From: Cliona cf. orientalis
Lineage: Eukaryota > Porifera > Demospongiae > Clionaida > Clionaidae
Assembly: GCA_963930775.1 (NCBI GenBank)
Contig: OZ005702.1
Location: forward strand, 3,038,001-3,102,000
Length of the DNA stretch: 64,000 nt
Reading direction: 5' to 3'
Both the position numbers and the translations under genes were made by a program. Position 1 is the first letter of the stretch; the number at the start of each line of letters is the position of its first letter. Positions 48,473 to 60,900 of the stretch are shown here, in pieces. The notes under the pieces were generated by a model. It was not told where the DNA came from and did not search any database. It saw only the letters and a program-made list of their open reading frames with translations.

Positions 48473-51400
48473 ATGCAATTCCATGCAATGGATAAAGCAA
48501 TGGCTAGCATCCTACTATTGCTCGTTATGCTGTTTAATGCAGTAAATGGAGCACCGGCAGGCTCTCAGCAGCAAGAAACCCTATCTACCAACATTGTTAC
48601 AGATGCAATAAACGTGAGCTATGCATGGCTATAGAGAAAATGAATCATTTTTAATTTTTTTGCTTTTGATACTGCAGGCAGCTGTGGATCAACTGGTCTC
48701 TAATGCTCAGATCTATGTTCAACTATCTGCACAACAACCAAGAAGGGCACTAAGAGAGTATATGCAAATGAAGCTCAATGCTTTGAGTGACACCGGTTAC
48801 ATCAATGTCACTGAGGACTGCATTCAATTGATGGTGGATCCAGCTGCATCCCTAAGCCTAGTCGATTTCTTGAGTGGTGGTACCGTATCTCCATCAATAA
48901 CAATTGATCACGCAAGTTACAATTTTGACTCTTCCATGCTCACCCTCACTACTCGTGGATATGGTTCTCAAACAATAATACCAGATACTTTACAACTTCA
49001 GAATACTTTCCTTTCCTTAAGGGTCAACCTTCGGAATGCCAGTACCCTTGAAATAGATTACACTGGAGATTGGGTGATTGACACAACGACCATTTCTTTG
49101 CAAATAGTCTACCATCGTCAGTCGGGAATTGTAAACTTCACTGCTCAGGTTTCAAGTTTCAGCATCAACCTCCAAAACGTAGTTAACGGTATTGTTGGTA
49201 TCACTCTTCCGAGTGCCCTCTCTGGAAGTGTTTCAATTTCTAATTATGTCGTATCAGGAAGTGTAACATCAAGTCTTGGAGTCCGCCTCTATGTTACAGC
49301 GACAAGTGGAAGCACAACAGTTTATATTATCTACCAAAAGGATGCCAATTCTCCCCCTAAAAAAGCAGTGGCAGTGGAAATGTCAAACATTCAGTTCAGC
49401 TCAATCTTGCAAGATACAACAGGATTGGACATTACACAAATTCCTTATTTTGGATCCATTAGCGTTAACATTGGTCTATCAATTGCTACAACTCGCATTA
49501 AAAATCTGCCAAGTAATTTTTTTACTACAGGATCTCTTCTCAGCAAAATGGGAAATAGAATAAAGGAAAATGTTACAGCAATTATCCGCTTTGGATTCTC
49601 TCCCATTGCAATTAAATTCTGCTACTGCAGTGGTCTTTCACTATTTCAACCGGAGATCCCTGGAGGCATCAGCATCAACGATTTGCTTTCAGCCATTCCA
49701 GATGTTGGTATTGGCAGTATTCCTCTTCCTCCTGGCATTGGTAGCTTTCCTCAACTTCGAATAGACACCTTTGCTTTAGACCTACAGCTAGGGACAATAA
49801 TGGTCAATATCAATTATCCTAACTCACTCAATTTTTTTGACAGCATTCTGAGAATCAACAATCCAATCCCCACTTTGACCATATCGAACTTGGGAGTGAA
49901 TCTAAACATCATCGGGAATCTGACTATTTCAGGAATTGATTTGAGAACAAGCATCTCTTTGGACACTGCATTGAACAAGTACTGCTTAACAGCTGAAGTT
50001 GGTGCCTTGCCCATTAGCAGTCTAATCTCTCAAATGAACCTTGAGCTACTTCCATCAGAACTCAATTCTCTTACTAGTGCACTGCCTTTTTTCAGCTTCT
50101 CCATAAGAGATGCAAGTCTTAGGTACTGCTTTCCCACTTCATTACTCCAGATTCAGCTGGGAGGTACTCCAGTCATCAGTGGATACAGCACAGTTCACAT
50201 GGCCTCGGTGATCATCAGGCAGAGAGGAAAGACTCTCCTTGTACAAGGATTTGAACTTGGATCTGTTAATCTTGCAAGGTTCTTAAGAACAATCACTGGA
50301 TTCAACTACAACAACATCGCTATCCTAAATCAGAATTTAGAAGTGGCACTTTTAGCTTCTCCAGTGACTCTGCCTAATGTGCAGCTAATTGGAGACAGGC
50401 TGAGTGAATTTTCTATCACCAAAGGGCTAACAATTGAAGCCATGATGCAGTTCCCACCAACTTGTTCTTCAGACACATTCTGTGCTGTGGCCCAGTCTCT
50501 TCTCGGAGAAAATGCTCAACTAAATCTACAGGGAACGATTTCCTCAACAACTTCATATACCTTATTTGCTGGAGTCTCTAACATCAACCTAGGCAGAGGA
50601 ATTATCATCTCTGAAGCCGGATTTGAGATTCATGGAGGAACCAATAACAGGGTTGGAATTGTTGGAGCAGTTGACTTGAGTGATCCTGACATCACCCTAG
50701 CTGCGAGAGTGTTCCTCAGTACCAGTGGAGTTGTCTTGGAGATGACCATGAGTGGTTGCTGGGAGAATGCCTTTGGTGCTAGCTGGTTGGATATCTGCAG
50801 TCTCCAGTCCTCTGTGGCCATGATTCCTGGAGTAACACTGACTGGTCTTGCTCTTGGTGGAGAGGTTCACATTGGAGAAGAGTCCTGTGGCACTCCCCTT
50901 GTTGCAGCCGGCTTTGTAGGTATCGATGCCATCACTCCTACAAACAACTATTATTATGTTAACATTCAGGGATCTACTACAGTTAGCACAATCTTGGATG
51001 CCTTCTGTATTAATATTAATGTCCCAGCACCACTGGCTCAGAGTGGGTTCCCTCGTGGTTTTATATCCTCTTTCTCCCTCACTGGAGTTGAGCTGCCTCA
51101 TGTGCCCCTTAGTATTCCTCAGGGTTACAGACTGAATGGAACTCTCAACATTCTTGGTCTGGAAACATCTGCTGATGTCACCATTGGTCTGCCTAATGGT
51201 ATTGATTTTGCTATTGCTCTGCCACCAATAAATGTAGGAGGTCTGCTTCGAATGTCTGCATCCAGCTCAGATCACTCCCAAGGACCATCCTTAATTGCGG
51301 TGATCACACTGTTGCCCACTCCTAGCGTAAACATCGAAGCAAGAGGCTACTTGTCTGTTCTTGGCATTGGTCTAGAAACACAATTAATTATAACAAATAC

Positions 51401-52402
51401 CCAGTACATCTTTAACATCCAAGGAAACATGCTCAACCTTTTTGAGGCTAACCTGCACATCACAGCATCATATGGGGATATTCATCAAGCGGCATTCCAA
51501 GTGCAAGGGTCATTCACCAACACTTTGTACGACACTCTTGAAAATCTCATCAAAAACACTCTTAGTTCAGCAGGTGAAATCGCTTCATCTCACCTTGAAG
51601 CTGCCCAGAATGAGTTGAATCGAGTTAGAGGAGTTCTCAATGGTGCAGAGAGTGCGCTTGGGGCTGGTCAGGACAGGTTGAATGATGCACAGGGTGGATT
51701 TGACTCAGCTGTTGCAGAGGTTAACAGACTAAGGAATGAAATCAATAGTATCTGCAGTACCAGGAGCTGTGGAACAAGTGAGGATTATTGTAAATTATTG
51801 TATTATAAAGTAATCCATGAATATTTTATACAGTTAATGCCTGCGTTCCTTGTCTTCAAGGCACTACCTGCTGTGGTACAGTCTGGGGAAGATGTGTTTG
51901 CTGGCGCCCAAAGTTTGGTAGCTGCTGTACGAGAGTGCCTGATGCAGCATGTGAATCTCAAAATGCAGCTTGCATTGCCCTCAAAGCGCCCCTCGAAGCA
52001 GCACTAAATGGAGCTGAGGTGGCTGTCAATACAGCACGAGGAACACTGGATGCAGCAAGTGCTGCTCTCATTCCATTACAAGCAGCAGTCACTGCTGCTC
52101 AAGCAACAGTGGATGGCGCAGAACAAGCTTTGGAGGAAGTAAATGCAGCATTTGCCGTTGGACTGCAAGCTGCTAACTCCATTGCTAATGTTGGTCTCAA
52201 TGGACTCGTTAGCATCCGTGAGATCAGCTTCAATGCTAACCTTGATGTTGCTGCTGGTGGATCATTCTCTGGTTCAGTGAGAGCAGTCTTTGCAGGAGCT
52301 GCTGAGGCAACTGTCTCTATTAACATCAACCTGCATGATATTACATCAATGGCAAGGCAGCTTGCCGACCACATTGGAAATGCATTTTCATCATTGTTCT
52401 AA
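48473..52402 (+). CDS. Gene C: intact paralogue of gene A
   Basis: Three exons, 48473-48613, 48678-51777 and 51834-52402, total 3810 nt, giving 1269 residues with the same intron positions and phases as A. The signal peptide core is SILLLLVMLF with likely cleavage after VNG. The N-terminal half is diverged from A. From about 50150 onward the DNA is close to B and shares GGTPVISGYSTVHMASVIIR and MTMSGCWENAFGASWLDIC with A. The coiled coil precedes CSTRSCGT. Exon 3 gives the Cys-rich knot (CLQGTTCCGTVWGRCVCW), the Ala-rich helix and NGLVSIREISFNANLD. Reading on through the 56-bp second intron would give a false C-terminus. Probably secreted; function unknown. Confidence 0.93.
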
Positions 52403-54161
52403 GTAACTCTTAGCCATGACCATGAAATTACGGACATAAAGACTATTCGATAGTTACAGTAGTAGATGATAGCTGAACATTTCTACAAGTTCATGCATGA
52501 TAGTTAGTGTTTGAAGTTAGTACACATGTCTTTCATCATAATAATTATTTTGTTGGCAGATACAATTTAATGGGGGTCCTATTACAATAATGTCAATTGC
52601 ACAACTGTGAAATTGGGGAATGTTGGTATTAGCATTTTACTGCTCAGCTCACTAAACTTATTGTTCATCACGCAGTAGTCAAGTTTCGGCAGGTGTGTTA
52701 TACTAAGCTAGTACCCTTGTTCACTAGCCTAACGACTTGGTTCACTAATAGGCTAAGCAACACAGCTGTGTGTGGTCATTCGTGCATATAGAACCCTCAC
52801 CATCAAACAGTTTGATGACACTTATAATATTATATTATATCATCTATGTAGACCCAAACTGGACCCATAACTATTGACACACATGCATAAATGCAAGTAT
52901 ACCAAGCTTACACTTTGTGCACAGCCAGTTCAATAGTCTGGGGTACGTACCAGCCCCTTTGTAAAAGAGAGGAAGGGCCTGGTAATATCGCTACACCTGC
53001 GTTGTGCTCATGTCTGGAATGTGGACATAACCCATCAGATCATAGTCACTGTGTAATCTAGCGCGCCACCAACATCTTCATCATGTGTAGTACTTGCTCG
53101 CACAATGCGTGATGAATCATGCCAGTATGTAGTGTTATGATCATCAATTGGCACATATGTAATGATCTTGGTTAGCAGCCACTTGAGTTGCGGTCCACAA
53201 CATAGTGAAAAATTACATTCACAACATTCGACTTGCACAAGAGTGGTATAGCGATGTTACCAGACCCTTTCTCTCTCTTGTGAAGGGGCTGGTACCCCAT
53301 GGCCAGAGTTTAGATGGCAAGAGGCTTCAGGCCTATGCTACAGTTGATGCTTGAGTGGAGCATGCAATGCCATGCTGGAATAGATCTAAAGTCTCACATG
53401 CTATTAGATACTTCAAGTATCTAGGCTGGAAGTAATCATCCTAAAGCGGTGTAGCACTCGATATGTAAAGTGCAGGGCCACTGCATTGCATACTGGCTAT
53501 GGCTACTAGCTATCATGGCATTATGGGCATGGTCATTTATAGGCACAACAAAAGTATGAGTCAGTCTAAATAACTAGCTGACATAACTGAAAAAATAATA
53601 TAATACTGAACAAGCCAAAATGTGTGCTTTCACCAGTTACCACAGAACACCAATCTATTGCATGTGGTGGCATGGGCGGACAACTGGAGCAATTTTTTTA
53701 CGGGGACAATATACGGAGGCTGCATACCTTTGCCATTAATTTTGTTTGTATGCATGCAGGCATCAATTCTTCCAGTATGTTACACTAATGACAGGCTGAG
53801 CCTGCTTCAAGATAATAATATAACGTTTCTATATTGGTTGGTGTCCAGGTACAATGACTGAGTAATAGGTACATGTACCTGGTCCACTTAGCATTTGCTT
53901 GTAGAAGTTTATGCAGATGCTTATGGAGGTTTTCACAGAATTTTTTTTCTTGTATGCTCAATGTGTGTATGTACCACAAATCCAGAAATTTTCATGGCCA
54001 ATGAGGCATTTATAGACTATGCCATGGGAACATTATAACCAAATTCTGGTGCTAGGTGCACCACTTCATATTCACTTCTTGAATATACAAAATGTGAAGT
54101 AGGTAGATATGAGTGCTGTTGGCAGTATTACACCTGAGGTTGAGCTGATGACACGAGTAAT

Positions 54162-54283
54162 AGGTTTACTCACCTGGCAGTGCTTGCTATAACCTACTAT
54201 GCTGCAGTATGAGAACCAAATCAGTAATATTGCATGTAAGCATCAACTACCACAGCATCGACATGTAAATAATGAGCCACAGG
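54162..54283 (+). repeat. 122-bp direct repeat, copy 1
   Basis: Begins AGGTTTACTCACCTGGCAGT and matches 54867-54988 with a few substitutions and no indels. Confidence 0.85.
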
Positions 54284-54585
54284 AACAGGCTATATTGAAA
54301 CAGGAACAAAGTAAACGTTGAATTCATGTTCTGCCATGAGCGCTTACCCGGGACATTACGGTAATGGGAATGCATCCTTATAAGATTCTCTATTCCTGTT
54401 TGTTTTGACAATGTCCGTCAAGTGGAATTTCTAAAATTATATCGTCAGAACTGAAGAATAAGTTGGCATTCAAGTGCATGTTCATACACTGAATGAGTGG
54501 TCAAGGTTGTACATAGTATATACCATAATTAATAGTAATTTGTGTTTAATAGTAATTTGTGTTTAATAGTAATTTGTTTAATAGT

Positions 54586-54628
54586 AATTTGTGTTTAAGC
54601 ACCCATGATGGGTGCTTAAACACAAATT
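54586..54628. repeat. Perfect 43-bp palindrome
   Basis: Two 21-base arms around a single central G (core AAGCACCCATGATGGGTGCTT minus its outer flanks). It is preceded by four units of TTTAATAGTAATTTGTG type and followed by a second partial copy of the stem near 54638-54655. Confidence 0.9.
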
Positions 54629-54866
54629 GCACTTTCACCCATGATGGGTGCTTAAACATAAATCGCACTTTTGGCCTATAGGACACTGACCTGGGGATAT
54701 AACTTCCATACGTTTGTATAGATGCTGCCACATTGAAAGCTTGAAATGAGGTACATGGGTGCTTACCGAGGAGTGGGCGCTTGCCTGGGATACTACAGTA
54801 TTACCTTGGATATATTATTGCAAAACGTATGTAATTTGTTGTGGACGACAAATTTACTAGCAATTA

Positions 54867-54988
54867 AGGTTTACTCACCTGGCAGTGCTTGCTATAACCT
54901 ACTATGCTGCAGTATGAGAACCAAATCAGTAATATTGCATGTAAGCATCCACTACCATAGCATCGATATGTAGATAATGAGGCACAGG
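54867..54988 (+). repeat. 122-bp direct repeat, copy 2
   Basis: Second copy of 54162-54283, 705 bp downstream, same orientation. Confidence 0.85.
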
Positions 54989-55292
54989 TAGACTCTACTT
55001 TACAAAAACATTACATAATAAGTCAGAGCAAATACATTTAACTAATCAAGCCCCGGGCCCAAACATCCAATCAGGCATGCCTGAACAAGTTATGTACAGA
55101 AATCAGTGCTATTTTTTTTATCATCTCAAGACTGCCTTGATCTCTCACCTTAGTTTGAATAATATAATTCCACTCTAGTATTTCGAAGCATGCACATCTG
55201 TTTTGAGTTATCATGACAGGTATTTCGTGGGTTTATACAGCCAAGCTAGCATTCTCAGGTCTGGGAACTAGCTACCCTTATATATATCTCAT

Positions 55293-55498
55293 GGCGCTGA
55301 TCCGGGGGGGGGGGGGGGGGGGGGGGATAAGGTGGCTAGCCACCCCCATTCACCCCAGTTCTTTTATGCAATGTAGTATTGGGGGCATCCACCATTATCA
55401 ATCAGCTCCCCACCCCCCCCCCCCCTTGCACCAGTATAGTTAACTATGGGTAGCCACCTTATCAGCCACCTTCCGTGCAAAATATCTGGATCAGCACT
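55293..55498. mobile_element. Fold-back MITE-like segment with G23 and C-rich tract
   Basis: Left GCTGATCC, G23 (55304-55326) and GATAAGGTGGCTA are mirrored on the right by TAGCCACCTTATC and GGATCAGC. A C-rich tract near 55411-55425 lies between. Boundaries are approximate. Confidence 0.55.
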
Positions 55499-57971
55499 TG
55501 TTATCTTTCCAATTTTGCGTTCCTGGGAATCCAGAGATAACCCAGAGTCTGAGAGAGCCTGAGCCTGGTCCAGTTAGCATGTGCACACATGCGAGGAGAG
55601 TGTGACATGCAAGTCTATTGATTACGACACCAGATGGTGCTTAAAACTTATCTTATGTACAGTATATTATAATCATGAGCATAGTAGAAAGTTTAAAACT
55701 TATCCTTTTTGTACAGTATTATGAGCATAGTAGAAAGCATAACAGCATATATAATCCATCGTGGACAGAATCAAAGCCAGAGTCACCACACAAGACTAAT
55801 GGTATGATAATTTAAGGTTTTTGCAAGATATATTGAATTAACTCTAGATCTGGAGATGGTGTTCAAAATGCATAGTTGAATTTCTGGCATGGTATGCCAT
55901 GAACTTATTATATTATCATACTACGTAATCTTTCCTAATTTGCCAAATTAATGCAACTGGAAGCTAAATAATAATTATTATCCCTGCCATGGCCTAATAT
56001 GCACATAATTCACTCTGTGTAAATTTGGACAATTTACTTATTCAACTAAGACCTCAATTGCAAGCGGCTCCCAAATGGTACCAGTAATTGTGGGAATAAA
56101 TTGGATTATTATTCAAGCAAGTGATCTCCTGACGAATGCATGCATGGTATAGTATGCTTGATTATTGGCTACAGAATTATAAAGAACAGTTGACCTGGAA
56201 AGAAATTACGTACAAGAGTATTAACTTGCATATCAGATATTGAAAAATTTAATATCTATAAAACTGGTGCGTCATATACATATGTACTGTCACTAATTTA
56301 AGCCACAAAAGGTACTATAATACAATGTCATACAAGTACTTATATGTCTTACTATTAACTCATGAAGTTAATTGTCACAGACGTCAGTCGCCAGTGTTCT
56401 ACAACCTAGCTAGTCTATTTCTTCCAATTGAATAGTTGATGACGACCTGCAGCTCAAGAGTACGTAGTCAAAGGATTTGGTCTAGTATGTGTACCTGTTT
56501 CAGGAGCTATCTAGCTTCATAATTGTATGAGAGCTAATTGTATACAAGTGCTCATCGAAGTTCTTATTCCCCTTTGTCCATGTACATATACTTTCTATAT
56601 TATGTAACTGCAACACATGTAGGTCTCTTCTGTATTTACTACCCATGCTTAAAGATACAGACTAGCTTACAAACAATTGTAGCGCCTCCAGCAAATTAAA
56701 AACACTTGAGGCACGTAATTTCTGTATGACATTGTGTGTACACGTATATTCTGTATTGTGAGGAAATGTGGTGCGCAATAAATTAAAATTATAAACTCTA
56801 TATTTCACCAAATTCTACTGAACCTAGCCAAATTTCCCTGCTGCCAGCATGTCAGATTACATAGTTCTTCAATGATGTAATATTGTTATAATTATTATAC
56901 ACAGATATCTGCTTTTTTGTTGCAGATTGAAAACAGCTAGGTCTCAAGGAATCTTCATGACTATAATATTTGTAGGAAGTGCAGGCAAGTTGAAAATTGC
57001 AGACACTGCATGAATGTATTGTATGCAAGTGTATGATATGAGATAATAATAATTATTATATTATTATATATTATGGTCCACTGGCGCTGTTTGTTTCTGA
57101 TAATATACGTTTATTGTTCATGACTGGATTCATTGTCAATTTATGTCTATATGGGCATATGCATGTGTGTGCACATTTATTTTATTACTAGGGGGTACAG
57201 TCAGCTAGGCTTATTCAAGTAACAGATACAAGTCAAGTGATCAGAGTATAACGTTCATAGCTACATGTATAATAATATTATAGTCCTATTGAGATGTGCG
57301 TGTGCATTTGTGTGTCCAGAATAAGCAATAATATTATTATTGTAACACAGTTCAGAACTTCTCATGAGCCAGTTTTTCTTCCAGTGTATGAATGTTCTTC
57401 AGTTCCCCAACTGACAACCATTATGTACCTATTATGCTGGAAAGATGACCCACTGTCAGCAGCCATATAGCTAATATGTACAGCAATCATTCTACATGTA
57501 CATGTGTATAAGCACTCTTAGACTAAGACACTAAAACAGACAGCGACAATTCTTAGAATTTCACACACATAACAAAAATAGTTACAGGTCGAATCTGTAC
57601 ATGCATCATGCGAAAGCACTAAATTATAACACGCCAATTCAGTTGTGCCGCAAAATCAAAAATACAGATTGATCCTGCCGGCAATACAATGTCATTATTC
57701 TACCCACAAAAGAACGAAGAGTGACAAAACAAAGATATTTCTGCAACTTTAGAAATAGATGTGAAAGTGATAAGTAGACTCTAGTTATGTGACACCTAAT
57801 TAACTCTATTAACACAGCTTAATTAAAGTCATGGTTACAATATAGATACATAATACAATCATAATATCATCAATACATGAACAATTATTACACTGCTAAG
57901 AATAATAATAGTCATGCACATATAATTACTGATATAATAGAAATTTGCACTAGAATTACCGGTATTTGCAT

Positions 57972-60900
57972 TCATTTTTTGCGTATTGATTTTCTTACAC
58001 CACTGGTTCTATCCTTCACCGACATATGAATGGAGGCTAGAGGAACCCTTTTACCATCTTTACCTTTTCTAAATTTCTGTTTGTTTGTTCCATCCAATAA
58101 TCAAAAAAGATTTTTTATATGCAATGATCTAGGGGTCAACCTTCCATCACTATTATAGTGTAGATCCAAGTGTGCTTGAATGGTTGAATTAATTTTCCCA
58201 TCACCCCAGCTTACATTGAGTGGTGAATTGTTGAGAAGTGTTTTCAGTGTTTTCCTGTCTTTAGCTACAGCTTTGCCATCCTTAAGTTTTTTCACAATTG
58301 AAGTTGCTAATTTGACACATTCCTCGTATTGTTTTCTCTCATTTGGTTTCCTTAATCTACCCAACATTGCTTCTTTTCCTGGACTGTCATACTTGGCTCT
58401 TTTATAATCATAAGCTGATTTTCCTCTTTCAATTTCCTTGGGTGTTGGTAGCATTAATGTAGCAACTGGACTAATTACAGTATTGACTTTGGATTTGTCT
58501 AAGTGTATATACAACTTTGTCTATTCCTGCCTCTGCAAATCGGTGACAACGGTGTTTACCCTTTTTGGACCTTTTCCCAGCCTTTTATATTCATCATCAA
58601 CAACATCTTTTAGAAATTTATTAAATTTGCCCTTTTTACCAGCTCCAATCAGCCCAATCTCAACATATAGTTGTGAGCTACACCACTTCTAATGAAGTGA
58701 TGACAAGGGTGGCCAGAATCAAGGCAAGCTTTGGCAATATCTCTTCTGACATCTGCAGCTGAATATTCAGATGTGCTTTTACCAGCTCCTGCCATTACTG
58801 CATGAATCAAGCAGTTGTTTCCATCATTTCCACTCAAAGAGAATTCTTGTCCATTGACAAAGAAATGTCCTGGCTGGTCTCCACTTGCAGGAGTAAATTT
58901 TACATCTACTGGATCACGTCTGGGGCATTTTTGCTGCACATTGAGTAACTGCTCTCCATTTTCACTAACAATGTTTATGGGGCAACCAAGCATTTTCTTC
59001 AGTGCTGGGATTGCAAATGCTGGACCAAGTAATGCATCATGATCCTCAATCATTCTTGCAAAAATCTTGGGATTGCGGGTACGTGATATCAATCAATACA
59101 TCTTTGTTTCATATTTGGCAATCATAGAGTGATCCCTATCTGTTTTGGCCCCAGAGAGTTTCTATTCATAACGTTTGAGCTGTGCCATGTCTAAATGTGC
59201 CTTGGCCTTGTGAAGTACAACTTCCTTTCCATAAGCAGTTGTACGTTGTCGCAACTCTTGACCTACAATTTGCAGACCTGATGATACAATGCTTTTTGCT
59301 CGCTGACTCACCTGTTGACTTAGGTAATCTTTCACGCCTTTAAATGAATCTCTCTTTTCTTTATAACTTTGATCATTTTTTTCACCAAGAGATTGTTCAG
59401 TGTGTTCAGCAATGTGATGCTCATCTAATTCCTGTTTGAGTTCTTCCTTTAATTGCTTCATCTTTTCTTTTATCAGTCCTATCTTAACAGACTCTGTAAT
59501 GAAGGGTGCAAAGCGACTAACATATCCTATACTTCTCATAACACCTTTTCCCTTGAGCTTTTTGTTGCACATTTGTAGATATTTGGTGGCATTTGCGTGT
59601 GCTTGAGTACCAATATTTGCTACACTATAAACTTTGCTTTTAATTTGATCCCAAATTTCCAAAAATGATTTTCGATGACACACTCGGTTAAAGATTTCAT
59701 GCAAATATCTTTCGGCCTTTTCTGGATGCTCTCTTCTCAAGAAATCACTCATTTTGTCCTGCAAATCTTTGTCTTGACTCATATCATCAAAACTATTAAC
59801 GTTAACAATACATTCACTAATACAGTCTACTGCTTGTGACATTTGATCCACTATTTCTTCACATGCAAGATTGATTCCTGCATCTGCAACTGCACCGACT
59901 ACCTTTTTGGTGATCTTTTTAGAAACCTGTTTTGCCATTACTTTACCGAAACTTTTTCCTGTTTATTTGGCTGTTGACTTGGCTATTTGCTAACTAGCTA
60001 GCTTGCATTACCAAATGCTTTGAATGCAAATCTAGAGGCTACTTTTCCACCAGCTAAATAAGCACCAACACCAGCAGTAGCTACAGTTAGTAGTACACTC
60101 ATTACTTTGTGTTCCAAATATTGTGACCAGTTGCAATGTCCTCTAACCAATCCTTCAATTCCAAATATCATATCAGATATATACACCCTCACTGATGAGG
60201 CCATTGCAAAAGAATGATGCAGTTCCACCAGATGCTAATAGTAGTACAGCTCCTAGTGCTATCTGCGCCACTCCAAGAGCAATTACAGACACAGCTGTAA
60301 ATATAGTCTTCCATGACCACTTCTGTTCAGCTAGATCAATGATAAGGTCACAGTGATTGTCAGAGAACCACTCTGTAACATCACCTTTGTCTTGGATGCT
60401 GACTTCAAATACATCAACTAGTTGTCTCAGAGTGATCTCAGGAGTATCCATTTCTAGGATCGTACTTGTTTGGCTCTTTAATGTAGAAATAATAAACTCT
60501 TCATTGTCTCTTAACTTGAGCATCAAGTGTACAAAGTTTTTCACTCCGTTCGTTCTAAACCAAAAACTATTCTTATACACTCTTTGACCAGTCTTTACCA
60601 GGCTTTCTGTAGGAAATTAGATGATCAATTGTTGATGGCTTTGACAAAATCAATTGTTGATGGCTTTGACAAAATTTTTTTCAAGTTTTGCTGTTGGTAA
60701 GAGTTTAATTGCTTGATTTTGTGTAGTTTCAGATAATAATTAAGTATATCACGGTCAAAACAAAAGGGAATTATTCCAGCAACTCTCCGTACTCTATCTG
60801 TAATCTTGTATGAATCACTGATGCGTAATTTTCTGCAGGTACTTTCAATATCTTTTCCTTTTTTCTTTATCTTGATCTCTTTAATTACTGCATACTTGCA

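Larger units (their letters stand above)
52403..57971. other. Intergenic region downstream of gene C
   Basis: No supported gene. It contains a duplicated 122-bp segment, a 43-bp palindrome, a fold-back around a G23 run and AT-rich low-complexity DNA from 56.8 to 57.4 kb. Confidence 0.5.

Noticed and set aside
51778..52007. Extension of gene C exon 2 through to 52007
   Set aside because: This reads through a clear 56-bp GT-AG intron. The spliced frame restores the Cys-rich module shared with gene A.
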